A stretch of 64,000 nt of DNA from an uncultured Eubacterium sp. (GCA_900539325.1 UQCC01000007.1:1-64000); one strand, 5' to 3'; shown: positions 50,337 through 59,747, numbered from the stretch's first letter. Translations and numbers: made by a program. The notes: generated by a model from the sequence alone, not told the origin.

Positions 50337-51833
50337 TTATTCCGCTTCTTTATGTCTTTCTATAAGAACATTGAGCATTTCTTGGTGAGATTTGCTTGTA
50401 ATCTCATACTTAATGGTAGGAATGATTGAAATTGCCATACCGATTGCAGGCGGAATTGTGATCAAAAGCCACATTGCCTTTGAATAATTTTGAAAATCGG
50501 TTGCAAACGACGCACCGTTGGCAATGGCTGTATTCATTTTTTCAATGTTAACATCGGAATAGCCGACTGCGGCATAGACATAAGCCGAAATAATTGAAGC
50601 AATACCCGTTGAAAACTTTTGGATAAAGCTTTGACCTGCAAAAAACACACCGTCGGGACGGTAATTGTGATGATAGTCCTCATAGTCTATACAGTCGCTT
50701 ATCATAACGCTTTGGCAAACCATAACCGCACCAAAGCCGATTCCGGCAAAAAGGAGCAGCACGCCGTCGATGACTACCCAACTCATTTTGGCAAGTTCGG
50801 TAGGAGCGATAAGATAAGTAACAAACAGCAAAGCCATAGGCAAAGCGGAAAAGCCTGTAAGATTGTAAAGCGTTTTTACATCAATCTTTTTCATAAGCAC
50901 AGGGCAAAGTGCCGTTGCACCGAACTGACCGATAAAGAACGCACCGCCAATGATAACGGCGGTAAGGAATGTTTTGCCGTTGCTGAACGCATTGGTTAAA
51001 TCGCCGCCGCAATAGTAATATGTAAACAAAGTCATTACAACTGTTGCGAGGAGCTGAAGCGGAGCACGAAGAATACCGGAAATCAAAAGTCTTCTGAACG
51101 GTTTGCAGTTCCACATAAGTGCAAAAGATTCTTTCATCGTTTTTCTTTCGTCAGTATTAGGTACTCGTTCTTTAACGCCCAAGCCTGCACATTCAAAAAG
51201 AATTGACGACACAATCGTCATTGCGATACCGACAACGATAAAGCCTTTTTGTGCATTTTCACTTTCGCCGAATGCTTTGTTAGCCACCTGACTGAGAGCA
51301 ACAACCGACACAATACCGAGACCTGCCGCAACGGAAGAAACTATTCTTGCAAGTGCAATAAGATTTGCTCTGTCTTTTTCAACCTCACTCATACGGCTGA
51401 TGACGCCCCAAAGCGGAACATCGCCTGCCGTGTAGGACATACCCCAAAGAACATAAGACACAGCCGCCCAAGTTACAATCAATACCATAGCGGTTGTATT
51501 ACCGTTTTCTTTAGCCACGGCATAATTTCCGTTGAGGAACGCAACGCATGTAATCACGCAAATTACAAGAGGAGCAAAAAGAAGATAAGGTTTGCACTTG
51601 CCCCATTTTGTTCGTGTTCTGTCAACAATCGAGCCCATCATCGGGTCGTTGATTGCATCCCAAATTCTTGCGATTGCAAAAATCCAGCCGAGTGCCACAG
51701 CCGGCAAACAAATTACATTTTGAAAATAATAGTAAAGCCCTGCCGTAACAACATTGTAAATAAGATTTTGACCGAAAAGACCGGTTAAAAACATACCGGC
51801 TTCTTTTTTGGTATAAGTTAATCTTTCGTCCAT
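50337..51833 (-). CDS. GPH-family sugar:cation symporter 2
   Basis: The 498-residue transporter is a close paralogue of the one at 33469, with the same landmarks: GWIFAIARIWDAINDPMMG, DRTRTKWGKCKPYL, and DCIDYEDYHHNYRPDGVFF. Twelve membrane segments are present and it ends normally with TAA. The start is the ATG at 51833 after AAAAAGGGGTTATT; a longer open frame has no ribosome binding site. A terminator precedes it, and its own promoter is not obvious in the short gap. The substrate may be a glycoside handled by the nearby GH63-like, GH2 or GH31 enzymes. Confidence 0.93.
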   Translation of the reverse strand: MDERLTYTKKEAGMFLTGLFGQNLIYNVVTAGLYYYFQNVICLPAVALGWIFAIARIWDAINDPMMGSIVDRTRTKWGKCKPYLLFAPLVICVITCVAFLNGNYAVAKENGNTTAMVLIVTWAAVSYVLWGMSYTAGDVPLWGVISRMSEVEKDRANLIALARIVSSVAAGLGIVSVVALSQVANKAFGESENAQKGFIVVGIAMTIVSSILFECAGLGVKERVPNTDERKTMKESFALMWNCKPFRRLLISGILRAPLQLLATVVMTLFTYYYCGGDLTNAFSNGKTFLTAVIIGGAFFIGQFGATALCPVLMKKIDVKTLYNLTGFSALPMALLFVTYLIAPTELAKMSWVVIDGVLLLFAGIGFGAVMVCQSVMISDCIDYEDYHHNYRPDGVFFAGQSFIQKFSTGIASIISAYVYAAVGYSDVNIEKMNTAIANGASFATDFQNYSKAMWLLITIPPAIGMAISIIPTIKYEITSKSHQEMLNVLIERHKEAE

Positions 51834-51855
51834 AATAACCCCTTTTTTTAAATTA

Positions 51856-51890
51856 GGACAAAAAAGGACGATTCCACCGAACCGCCCTTT
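51856..51890 (-). terminator. Terminator after the GtrA-like gene
   Basis: On the minus strand AAAGGGCGGTTC, loop GGTG and GAATCGTCCTTT (two G-U pairs) are followed by TTTTGTCC. Confidence 0.78.
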
Positions 51891-51917
51891 TAACATTATT
51901 CGCTATAAAAATGTGAC

Positions 51918-52550
51918 TTATGCAGCCTTTTCCTCTGCTGTATCGTCTTTCTTTTCTCTCATAAGTACAAACTTTTCCATTGGGAAGAGAACTACCATCT
52001 GAACAAAACCTGCTGCCATAGAAGCAAGAAGACGGGCGATAGACTCGTTTGTAACTATCTTGAGGAACCAGTTGCTTGCTTCAACCTTGAGAAGTGCACC
52101 AACGATTGCGCCCTGCATCCAAGTTGAGAAGAGGATGAGTGCAAGAAGAAGCACGATGTAAATAACAAAGTTGTACCAAGCAGAATCAGACTTGAATGTT
52201 GTCTTTTTATTCTGATAGAAACCGTAAATGTTAGCAATAAGGTTTGAAAGAAGGAACGGAAGTACATAACCCCAGGTTACTACACCGTCGATAACATACT
52301 TTGTAGCTTCTTTTGAGCCTGCTGTGAACATTGTAGGTGTGAAAATGCCTCTTAAAAATTCAGGAAGCAATGTGTGAATTTGGTCGCATACCAAAGGAAG
52401 CAAAGCCGCAAGTGCCAACTGAATGATTGTTACAAGACCCGATACAACAAGGAACTTTACAAGTTGCCAAAGAGTCTTGATGAAACTACCCTTTTCTTCG
52501 GCAGCGTTATCAATGCCGCCAAGACTGAATTTTTTCTTTTCGTCTGCCAT
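51918..52550 (-). CDS. GtrA-like membrane protein
   Basis: The 210-residue protein has four hydrophobic segments (about 27-50, 88-110, 125-150, 170-195) and the GtrA-type stretch LLSNLIANIYGFYQNKKTTFK. GtrA-type proteins are thought to move polyprenyl-linked sugars across the membrane, and could serve the GtrB-like transferase at 30056. It is longer than typical GtrA (120-150) because of an insertion with a charged external loop (about 60-85) and charged ends. The start ATG has AAGGAG about 10 bases upstream. Confidence 0.75.
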   Translation of the reverse strand: MADEKKKFSLGGIDNAAEEKGSFIKTLWQLVKFLVVSGLVTIIQLALAALLPLVCDQIHTLLPEFLRGIFTPTMFTAGSKEATKYVIDGVVTWGYVLPFLLSNLIANIYGFYQNKKTTFKSDSAWYNFVIYIVLLLALILFSTWMQGAIVGALLKVEASNWFLKIVTNESIARLLASMAAGFVQMVVLFPMEKFVLMREKKDDTAEEKAA

Positions 52551-52604
52551 AAATTTACTCCTTAAAAATTATGTTTTCTATGTAAATAGCGAATTTACTA
52601 AATC

Positions 52605-52633
52605 ATTATAACAATTTTTATTCCAATATGCAA
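52605..52633 (-). promoter_or_regulatory. Sigma-A-like promoter of the GtrA-like gene
   Basis: TTGCAT (52633-52628, minus) is followed after 17 bases by TATAAT (52610-52605), about 55 bases upstream of the start. Confidence 0.72.
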
Positions 52634-52661
52634 CAATTATTTTAGTAAAAACATACAAAAA

Positions 52662-54341
52662 TTATGAGAACAACAATCCGAGCATAGCGGTGCCCGAAAT
52701 TGCGTGAATAATAGCGATAACCGCCCACACGATAAGTGCAACGATGCCGGCAAGTATTGCAAGAAGAAGGATTACAACAAGGATGAGAATAAGGAGCACA
52801 AGCGGACCTTTTTTGCTCTTATTAACGGTATCTTCAAACTTCTTTTGTTCAAAAGCGGAAGCGGGTGCAGGGTTTTGCTCATCATAAATCGGATAAAGCG
52901 GAAGAGTTGCCTCGGCATCGCAATAGCCGCTGTTCCAAAGAAGAGGCTCAAAAAGTCCTCTGACCGAAGTTGCACCTTTGAGCACCTTGCCGATTGAAAA
53001 ATGAATTGTATTCAAAAATGCGTCAATTACATTAAGAAAGCCGCAGGTAAGCTTGTATTCCCTTGTATCCGGAGTGTACGGAGAATCGCCGCAGTACAGA
53101 TTTTGAATAAGTTCAAGAATAAAATCAATAACCTTATTGTTTGCAATATCGGCTATATCGGACTTTTTAAGACCGCTTTCTTTTTTACAAAGTCGCCAAA
53201 TTTTCTTAAAAGTCAACTTGTTAAGGAACTTGCCGACCGGTTTTATTATCCAAGCAAACTTTTTGACGGTTTCGCCCGGTACCGAAAAAGCAGGTGCCAT
53301 TTCTGCAAGGCGGTCAATATCATAACCCATTGCCCACAAAACTTCCTTTATCATACCGAAGAAAAAGTTTTTCATATAATCGGGAAAGCTCTTGCCGTCT
53401 GTATCAAGTCCGTCAACATTGTCAACAAAAACAGTGTCAACATCTATCTTTGCGTTTTTCGGGTCAAAGGTAACATTTCTCATTACAGGCGGACAACCGA
53501 TAAGTGCACCGCAGGTAATATCATAAAACTTGTTGCCCTTTTTGGTTGTGATATCGCTGATGTCGTGAACATGGGTGTGACCCGTGAGCATACAGGAAAG
53601 ACCGGCATCCGCAAAGATTTCCCGTGTTGTTTCGTAATTTCTCTGCATATTTCCGCCGCCGATAATATTATAAAACGGTGACGGTGAAATCATAGGGTGA
53701 TGGGTCATTGCAATTACAAACTGGTCGTTCTTTTTTGCATCTTCAAGTTGTTCCATAATCCAAGCCATACAATCATCGGAAAAGCCTGAACCACGCTCGC
53801 CCTCCGGCTTGTAATTTGTGTCGTCATTGAGTGCAAACAAACGATAACCCGGTGCAAGCTGAACAACATAGCACATAGACTCCTTGTGCACGGCAATAGC
53901 CTCATTGGGGCCGAATTCATAATACATATCCCACAAATCGTGCCTATCGCCAACGGCAGGGACTTCAACCCTTTCATCGCCCTCACAAGCATAGGCAATG
54001 CCGTTGTCCTGATAATCATGGGTAGCTGTTATAACATAAACCCTCTTGCCTCTTTTTTTGAGGTCACGAAGCATTTCAATAAACTCCTCGTGCGACTGAA
54101 TTTCGCCGTCGTGAGTGGTATCTCCTGAAAGAAGAACTATATCTGTTGAAGTGTCCTCACACAGCATATCAAAGGCTCTTTTGATGACAAGAGGACTGTC
54201 CTTAATCACCATCTGCGACTTTGATTCCATCTTGTCATAAGCCTTGCCGTGAGTGCCGAGTTTTGTTGAATAATAATGAACATCAGTAATAAACTGAACC
54301 TTAAGCGGCTCGTTATTTGAGCCTACAATTTTGTCTGCCAT
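52662..54341 (-). CDS. Calcineurin-like metallophosphoesterase with C-terminal membrane helices
   Basis: The 559-residue protein has a full dinuclear metal site: ITDVHYYS (D20, H22), LLSGDTTHDGE, TATHDYQD, MTHHPM and GHTHVHD. After about residue 280 comes a region of unknown fold (310-490), and the end (about 515-559) is one long or two short very hydrophobic helices, so the enzyme is C-terminally anchored, without an N-terminal signal, and its catalytic part is probably cytoplasmic. The start is the ATG at 54341 after GAAAGGTAAGAAT. It follows the GH63-like gene by 15 bases. The substrate is unknown; a sugar phosphate or nucleotide is possible. Confidence 0.88.
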   Translation of the reverse strand: MADKIVGSNNEPLKVQFITDVHYYSTKLGTHGKAYDKMESKSQMVIKDSPLVIKRAFDMLCEDTSTDIVLLSGDTTHDGEIQSHEEFIEMLRDLKKRGKRVYVITATHDYQDNGIAYACEGDERVEVPAVGDRHDLWDMYYEFGPNEAIAVHKESMCYVVQLAPGYRLFALNDDTNYKPEGERGSGFSDDCMAWIMEQLEDAKKNDQFVIAMTHHPMISPSPFYNIIGGGNMQRNYETTREIFADAGLSCMLTGHTHVHDISDITTKKGNKFYDITCGALIGCPPVMRNVTFDPKNAKIDVDTVFVDNVDGLDTDGKSFPDYMKNFFFGMIKEVLWAMGYDIDRLAEMAPAFSVPGETVKKFAWIIKPVGKFLNKLTFKKIWRLCKKESGLKKSDIADIANNKVIDFILELIQNLYCGDSPYTPDTREYKLTCGFLNVIDAFLNTIHFSIGKVLKGATSVRGLFEPLLWNSGYCDAEATLPLYPIYDEQNPAPASAFEQKKFEDTVNKSKKGPLVLLILILVVILLLAILAGIVALIVWAVIAIIHAISGTAMLGLLFS

Positions 54342-54356
54342 ATTCTTACCTTTCAA

Positions 54357-57053
54357 TTACAAAGTTTCAATTTTAAGTATACCCTTATCAACATCTTTGT
54401 CAAATGTAAATTCCAATGAACCGCCGTTACGGAGCTTAAATCCAACTTCTTTTCCGTTAAGGGTAGCCTTGTACGAATTCTTATCACTGAGGGTAACAAT
54501 CATAGAATATTTTTCGTTGTTGCCGAAATACTTAAACGAAATCTCGGCACTGTCATCGGTTACATTTTGGTAATCGGTCCATACATCAAGACCTGTTGTA
54601 ACCGTTCCCGGCTTGTAATAAGCATTTGCCCAAATGCAAATAGGAGCAGACAAACCGCCGAAGTTGTGGAACCATCCTCCACGGCGGGTTTTGATGCCGA
54701 AACATTCATATGTAAAGTAGGTAAAATCGGTTTCTTCTCTCCACATTTCAAGTGCACGGTTTGCAATTTCAAACGCAAAATCGGTATCGCCGTTATCGAG
54801 CATAGTTTTCCACACAAACCATTGATGGCTCATCCATACATTGCCGTTCCAATAGCCGTCGTCAAAATAGTACGAAGCGGACATATCAACAGCCGAAACA
54901 CCTGCCGCAGACCACATTTCATTTGGATTTTTAATGTGAGAAATAAGCTTTTGTTTTCTTTCACCGTCAACCGCACCTGCGATAAGCGGATAAACGCCGT
55001 CAAAGCCCTTATCCCAGTTTTCGCCGTCCTCGGTTTTCATAATATAAGGAGCATTTTTGTCCTTATCGTACATAGTGTAGCCGAAATATCCCGACTCCTC
55101 ATCCCAAGCGTAATTGTTGAGTGCATCTGTTGAGAACTTAATATCCGCATCATAAACGGCAATATCGTCTGTTTTACCGAGATAATCGGCAACCATTTTC
55201 ATAATCTTGCCTGCACGGATGATTTGGCTTGTAGAAAGGCAAGGGCAAGAATACTCCTCCGCCTTGTCGGCAATCATCTTGACCTGAGCCGGATAATCGT
55301 CCATACCCGAACAAGAATACCAATAATCATAGGTTGTAAGAAGTCCGTTATCAAACTTTGCACAGGTTGAATTATGGCTTCTGCCACGCAAAAATTCATA
55401 GTACAACTTCATTTTGTTATACAAAAAGTCAAGTTTTGCCTTGTCATTTGTACGCTTCAAAAGTTCAAGATATTCCACGAACTGAGTCGGCACAAGCGAG
55501 CCGTGAAGCAAGAAGCAAAAATCGTCGTTGTCATCATCGCAAAGATACATATCAAGTGCATATTGGCACAGTTCGTTGCTGAACTCAAGAAGTCCCATAC
55601 CGATAAAGCCGCTGTCCCAAGTATAAAAACTGTCCCAACGCTTACCCGGTGTGTGGTGAATAACATTTTCGCCGTGCTTGTAAACAGGATAAACCGTGTT
55701 TGTCAACAAGGTTGCACGCAAAATATCGGTTGAAAGTGTGTACTTTTCACCGTCTTTGTTGAACTTTGCGGTTTCGCCTGCTGCTTTGCGTTCGTTATAA
55801 ATTTTTTCGTATTCATCATAGTTCAAAGGCTCAAAATCCGATTTTGCAACAACCGCATACTCGATATGAGTGCTGTGCGGTTCAATGAAAATCGACTTGA
55901 TAAGTGTATTTTGGAAGAAACCGTCATCCGAAGTCTTACGCTTAAACGAGCCTGAAAAAGTTTCTTTTAAATCGTCATATGTATGGTCGCCGTTTGAAAG
56001 ACGATTGATAAGTGCATCTTCAAGGCTTCCGCTGTCGAGTGTGCGGAAACGGGTGTTTGGATTTGAAGTGATAACCTTAAATTTGCAATCGTTATACTTG
56101 TAGTCAATGTCAACGGTGTAACCTTTGCCGTTTTGAGCCGTACTGATTTCAGGTTCAAAATCGTGTTTAATTTCAACAACTTCAAGAGCGTTGCCTTTTT
56201 CATATACGGCAACAAAATCAAGTTCAACACCTGCACCGCCAAGGCTGACAAGTTCAAGATTTTCCGCAAACGGAAGTTCAATTATTGCAAGTTCGTTGCT
56301 GTGAGGCAATACGGTTTCAACACTGTTAACGCTGAATTTTGCTTCGCCGTCGGTAACGGTCTTGTATCTCAAAGCAACAACAGGGTTGTCAATGCCGTCT
56401 GCCGAAAGTTTATAGGCAACCTTATCCCCTGCTTCGCAACCGAAAGGCTTTAAGCCGAGATAATGAACATGAGCATTATCACATCTGTCGCCCAAGCCAT
56501 AGCCGAGATAAAATTCCTCGCTCTTGAACATTCCTCTGAACATACCGTCCGGGGTTTCATTTTCCCACGGTCTGATTTTTGCGTAGGAATATTCGACATA
56601 TTCATTTGCTTTGATAAGTTTGTAATTATCGTTCTTTGCCTTGATGTAATATTCCTTTGAATTCGGAAATTCAAGCGAAGAAAAGAAATTAAGAACCGTG
56701 TTTTGCGAAAGGTCGGTATTGTTTACAAATTCAATTCTTGCAAGATATGCTTCTTCGTTTATTTTTGAAAAAGACACATCGGCATATACCATATCCTTCC
56801 ACATAAGCTCATATCTGTAAGAATAAAACGAATAATCCGTTGCACATTTCCACAAATGATAGCTTGACGGAACAGTTACATTGGGAACAGGAGTTGACGA
56901 GTTCCAAATTGTAGGGTGAACGGCAAAATCAAAGCGAACCGCATCTGCACTTGACTTGCCGTTTTTGTTATCAACTGTGCCCATAATTCTTGAAAGGCCC
57001 ATATATTTTTTTGAATACGGACCCCATATAGGCATAAACGGTTTTTCTGCCAT
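54357..57053 (-). CDS. GH63/MGH1-like (alpha/alpha)6-barrel glycoside hydrolase
   Basis: The 898-residue protein has an N-terminal beta-sandwich half (about 1-430) and a C-terminal (alpha/alpha)6 barrel. Barrel landmarks are KRWDSFYTWDSGFIGMGL, YSCSGMDDYPAQ, and DGYWNGNVWMSHQWFVW, which resemble GH63 glucosidase and MGH1-type proteins; the Asp in WDSGF and a Glu near the end (YECFGIKT) are candidate catalytic residues. No signal peptide is present. It is co-transcribed with the phosphoesterase downstream and has its own promoter. The exact family and substrate (a glucoside or mannosylglycerate-like compound) are not settled. Confidence 0.8.
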   Translation of the reverse strand: MAEKPFMPIWGPYSKKYMGLSRIMGTVDNKNGKSSADAVRFDFAVHPTIWNSSTPVPNVTVPSSYHLWKCATDYSFYSYRYELMWKDMVYADVSFSKINEEAYLARIEFVNNTDLSQNTVLNFFSSLEFPNSKEYYIKAKNDNYKLIKANEYVEYSYAKIRPWENETPDGMFRGMFKSEEFYLGYGLGDRCDNAHVHYLGLKPFGCEAGDKVAYKLSADGIDNPVVALRYKTVTDGEAKFSVNSVETVLPHSNELAIIELPFAENLELVSLGGAGVELDFVAVYEKGNALEVVEIKHDFEPEISTAQNGKGYTVDIDYKYNDCKFKVITSNPNTRFRTLDSGSLEDALINRLSNGDHTYDDLKETFSGSFKRKTSDDGFFQNTLIKSIFIEPHSTHIEYAVVAKSDFEPLNYDEYEKIYNERKAAGETAKFNKDGEKYTLSTDILRATLLTNTVYPVYKHGENVIHHTPGKRWDSFYTWDSGFIGMGLLEFSNELCQYALDMYLCDDDNDDFCFLLHGSLVPTQFVEYLELLKRTNDKAKLDFLYNKMKLYYEFLRGRSHNSTCAKFDNGLLTTYDYWYSCSGMDDYPAQVKMIADKAEEYSCPCLSTSQIIRAGKIMKMVADYLGKTDDIAVYDADIKFSTDALNNYAWDEESGYFGYTMYDKDKNAPYIMKTEDGENWDKGFDGVYPLIAGAVDGERKQKLISHIKNPNEMWSAAGVSAVDMSASYYFDDGYWNGNVWMSHQWFVWKTMLDNGDTDFAFEIANRALEMWREETDFTYFTYECFGIKTRRGGWFHNFGGLSAPICIWANAYYKPGTVTTGLDVWTDYQNVTDDSAEISFKYFGNNEKYSMIVTLSDKNSYKATLNGKEVGFKLRNGGSLEFTFDKDVDKGILKIETL

Positions 57054-57090
57054 TTTTTATCTCCTTGTCAAAAAGTAAAATATCACAAAT

Positions 57091-57119
57091 ATTATGATTG
57101 AAAAATGCCGATTTGTCAA
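57091..57119 (-). promoter_or_regulatory. Promoter of the GH63-like operon
   Basis: TTGACA (57119-57114, minus) is followed after 17 bases by CATAAT (57096-57091), about 38 bases upstream of the start. Confidence 0.7.
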
Positions 57120-57169
57120 TAATATAGTCTAAATTTTTCATTTTTCTTTACCTATTTATCGGTATTTTA

Positions 57170-57198
57170 TTGACAAAATTTATATTTAAAGTTATTAT
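57170..57198 (+). promoter_or_regulatory. Promoter of the Wzz-kinase-phosphatase operon
   Basis: TTGACA (57170-57175) is followed after 17 bases by TATTAT (57193-57198), about 50 bases upstream of the start. The 50 bases between this and the divergent promoter hold nothing else I recognise. Confidence 0.7.
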
Positions 57199-57248
57199 AC
57201 TATATATTATATTGTGGTGTATTATGCAGCAAGTAAAGGAGATAACAT

Positions 57249-58049
57249 ATGAACATTGACGAAAATGTACGAAAGATACTTGTTTCACTTTTAAGAAAAT
57301 GGAAAGTAATTGTGGCATTTGCACTTGTAGGTGCATTGCTCGGATTTTTTTATACAGCAAACTTTACAAAACTGACATACACATCAACCGTTGAATTTCT
57401 TGCATATGCGGTAGATACAAAAAGCGAAATTAAGGGGTCATATACAAATCCCGATGATACAAGAACAAGCAACACAAGCAAAATGAATTACACCACCATG
57501 ATGCTTAATACATATATTGAGATTATGAATACAAACGAATTTGCTTCGACAGTTGCTCAGGAACTTAATAACAGGATAAACTCCAGCTACACGGGAACAA
57601 ACATAAAAAATGCAATGACCGTTGAAGCCGTGGAGGGAACGGCAATGTTTTTAATTACCGTAACAACGGAAAGCAACGATTTGTCTTATGAAATTGCTCA
57701 TCAGCTTGAAACCGAGGTTCCTAATATGATGAAGCGTACAAACAACGGTCTTGTAATGGCAAGCGTTGAGGACAAACCGATAAAAGCATCTGCGGCAGGA
57801 AGCAAGGGCTATCCTAAAAAATGTGCCATAGGTGCCGTTGCCGGAATTGTTGTGGCATGTGCATACATCATCCTCAGAAATATGCTTGATATAAAAATTC
57901 GCACAAGCGAAGAGCTTATTGAAAAATACAACATTCCTGTTCTCGGCAGTATACCTAACTACGAAATTAAAAGTGCTGCAACTGCATCACATACAAAAAC
58001 AGTCAACGAGCCTTATGTAAGCTCAGCCGAAAAAGGAGATGAAGAATAA
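57249..58049 (+). CDS. Wzz-type polysaccharide chain-length regulator / BY-kinase activator (YveK/CapA-like)
   Basis: The 266-residue membrane protein has the Wzz layout: helix 1 (about 18-38), an extracellular domain (about 45-185, with YTSTVEFLAYAVD), helix 2 (about 190-207) and a cytoplasmic tail that ends in a BY-kinase-contacting segment. It should activate the kinase encoded next and set the length of an exported polysaccharide. The ATG follows AAAGGAGATAACAT. Its stop overlaps the kinase start (TAATG). Confidence 0.92.
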   Translation: MNIDENVRKILVSLLRKWKVIVAFALVGALLGFFYTANFTKLTYTSTVEFLAYAVDTKSEIKGSYTNPDDTRTSNTSKMNYTTMMLNTYIEIMNTNEFASTVAQELNNRINSSYTGTNIKNAMTVEAVEGTAMFLITVTTESNDLSYEIAHQLETEVPNMMKRTNNGLVMASVEDKPIKASAAGSKGYPKKCAIGAVAGIVVACAYIILRNMLDIKIRTSEELIEKYNIPVLGSIPNYEIKSAATASHTKTVNEPYVSSAEKGDEE

Positions 58050-58993
58050 TGGCAAGAAAAAGCAACAAAAAATCAACAAGAATCAGCAGCACATCACGCC
58101 AGCTCCTTAAAGATATAGAAATGGACCCTTCGCTCAAATTCAGAGTTGAAGAAGCGTACAAAAGTGTTAGAACCAACATTATGTTTTCCGTAATGAAAAA
58201 AGGCTGTAAAACAATTGTTATTTCTTCATCTACTCCAAACGAGGGTAAAACAACTACAACCATTAACATAGCCATTGCTCTGTCACAGGCGGACCAAAAA
58301 GTTCTTCTTATTGACGGTGACCTTCGTAAACCTAAAATTCATCACTATTTTTCAGTACCTAATTCACCGGGACTTACAAATTATCTCGGCAGTAAAGTCG
58401 GCTCCGGCACAGACAAAAAAACAGATTTGTTTTCTTTAATTCACGCTACGGAATTTGAAAATCTTTCCGTACTATGCTCCGGCTCAATTCCGCCTAACCC
58501 GGCAGAAATTCTCGGCAGTGAACCGATGGCGGAATTTTTGGAGGAAATCGGAGAAGATTTTAACTACATAATTATTGACACACCGCCTATAAATGTTGTA
58601 TCGGATGCACTCCCTGTTATCAGAGAAAGTGACGGCGTTGTGCTTGTTGTACGCTCAAACCAGTCAACTCATCCGGAAATTCAGCGTGCCATATCTGCTC
58701 TTGAATTTATTGATGCAAAAATCCTCGGCTTTGTAGTTAATTTTGCAGACAGCAATCGCACAAAATACGGCTATGGCAAATACGGTCGCTATCGTTATGG
58801 AAAATATAAAGGCGGTTACGGCTACGGTTCATACGGCAATTACGGCTCATATAACGGTTATGGCTACGGTTACGAAAGCGGAGGCTACGGCTACGGTTAT
58901 GGCGGATACGGTTACGGCTACGGTTCGCAAAACAACTACGCATCATACGGATATGACAGTGCACCGTATGACGCCCGTCAAAACAAAAGATAA
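58049..58993 (+). CDS. Bacterial tyrosine kinase (CpsD/CapB type) with a 24-tyrosine tail
   Basis: The 314-residue BY-kinase autophosphorylates on C-terminal tyrosines and so controls polymer export through the Wzz partner. Walker A is STPNEGKTTTT (61-71), Walker A' VLLIDGDLRKP (85-95) and Walker B YIIIDTPP (173-180). The catalytic domain ends near residue 236. The tail, residues 240-307, has 24 tyrosines in 68 residues, mostly in KYGYG, GYGYG and GNYGS units; well-studied kinases have about four to seven. The tail is also rich in Gly and its first part in Lys/Arg, so it may act as a low-complexity segment besides being a phosphate acceptor. The PHP phosphatase follows. Confidence 0.95.
   Translation: MARKSNKKSTRISSTSRQLLKDIEMDPSLKFRVEEAYKSVRTNIMFSVMKKGCKTIVISSSTPNEGKTTTTINIAIALSQADQKVLLIDGDLRKPKIHHYFSVPNSPGLTNYLGSKVGSGTDKKTDLFSLIHATEFENLSVLCSGSIPPNPAEILGSEPMAEFLEEIGEDFNYIIIDTPPINVVSDALPVIRESDGVVLVVRSNQSTHPEIQRAISALEFIDAKILGFVVNFADSNRTKYGYGKYGRYRYGKYKGGYGYGSYGNYGSYNGYGYGYESGGYGYGYGGYGYGYGSQNNYASYGYDSAPYDARQNKR
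58766..58969 (+). repeat. Tyr/Gly low-complexity repeat in the BY-kinase gene
   Basis: Degenerate units of GGCTAC/GGTTAC/GGATAC encode alternating Gly-Tyr. At the DNA level this is an imperfect 6- and 12-base tandem repeat, so the number of tyrosines could change by slippage. Confidence 0.85.
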
Positions 58994-59019
58994 GACGATA
59001 ATCGGTAAAGGACAGATTT

Positions 59020-59742
59020 ATGATTATAGATAATCTTGTGGAAACCCATTGTCACATTATACCGGGAATAGACGACGGCTCACCCGATATTGACACAAGC
59101 CTTGCAATGATTGAAAAATTGCAAAGACAGGGTGCAAAAAAAATCATACTTACGCCGCACTATTATTCGGATAATATTTCGTTTGATGATTTTTTAAGGC
59201 GTCGTGACAAAGCTTTTAACGAACTTATGCGTGCACTTCCTAACGGAAGTCCGACATTAATTCCGGCAGCAGAGGTATACATCAGTCAATATCTTTTTAA
59301 CAATACAAACATCGACGAGCTTAAAATAGGCAATTCAAATTACATACTTATTGAACACCCGTTTTCAAGCAGTTTTTCTGAAAATTCATACGACAGACTT
59401 ATGAATATGTACTGCGATTACGGTGCAAAGCCTATCCTTGCTCATATAGAAAGATACCCGGCACTTATGGAAGACACCTACAAGTTGGAAGATTACATTG
59501 ATATGGGATGCCTTACACAGGTTAACATTTCAACATTTTCAGACGCACACAGAAGCGTTAAGAAAAAAATTTTTAAGCTTCTTGACACCGGTCATATCCA
59601 CCTTATCGGCTCCGACTGCCACAATCTGACAAGCAGACCGCCGGAATACGAAAACGGAATAAAAGAGATAATCAAAAAAAGCGGGCAGGAAGCTGTTGAC
59701 ACTCTTATAAAAAATGCCAACCTGCTCACATCGGGAATTTAA
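59020..59742 (+). CDS. PHP-domain protein-tyrosine phosphatase (CpsB/YwqE type)
   Basis: This manganese-dependent phosphatase removes phosphate from the BY-kinase tail. The 240-residue protein has the PHP metal motifs: ETHCHIIPGIDDG (H10, H12), ILTPHYY, the Glu in IPAAEVYI, AHIERYPAL and LIGSDCHNL. It starts 26 bases after the kinase gene with AAAGGACAGATTT upstream. Usual downstream glycosyltransferase genes are missing; a terminator follows, so the three regulators form a stand-alone unit. Confidence 0.94.
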   Translation: MIIDNLVETHCHIIPGIDDGSPDIDTSLAMIEKLQRQGAKKIILTPHYYSDNISFDDFLRRRDKAFNELMRALPNGSPTLIPAAEVYISQYLFNNTNIDELKIGNSNYILIEHPFSSSFSENSYDRLMNMYCDYGAKPILAHIERYPALMEDTYKLEDYIDMGCLTQVNISTFSDAHRSVKKKIFKLLDTGHIHLIGSDCHNLTSRPPEYENGIKEIIKKSGQEAVDTLIKNANLLTSGI

Positions 59743-59747
59743 AAACG

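Noticed and set aside
53001..53681. 226-codon plus-strand frame inside the phosphoesterase gene
   Set aside because: It is antisense to conserved metal-site codons, has no family resemblance and no ribosome binding site.
58766..58969. Possible CRISPR-like or intergenic tandem repeat
   Set aside because: The repeats are in frame, have no spacers, and encode the Gly-Tyr tail of the kinase.
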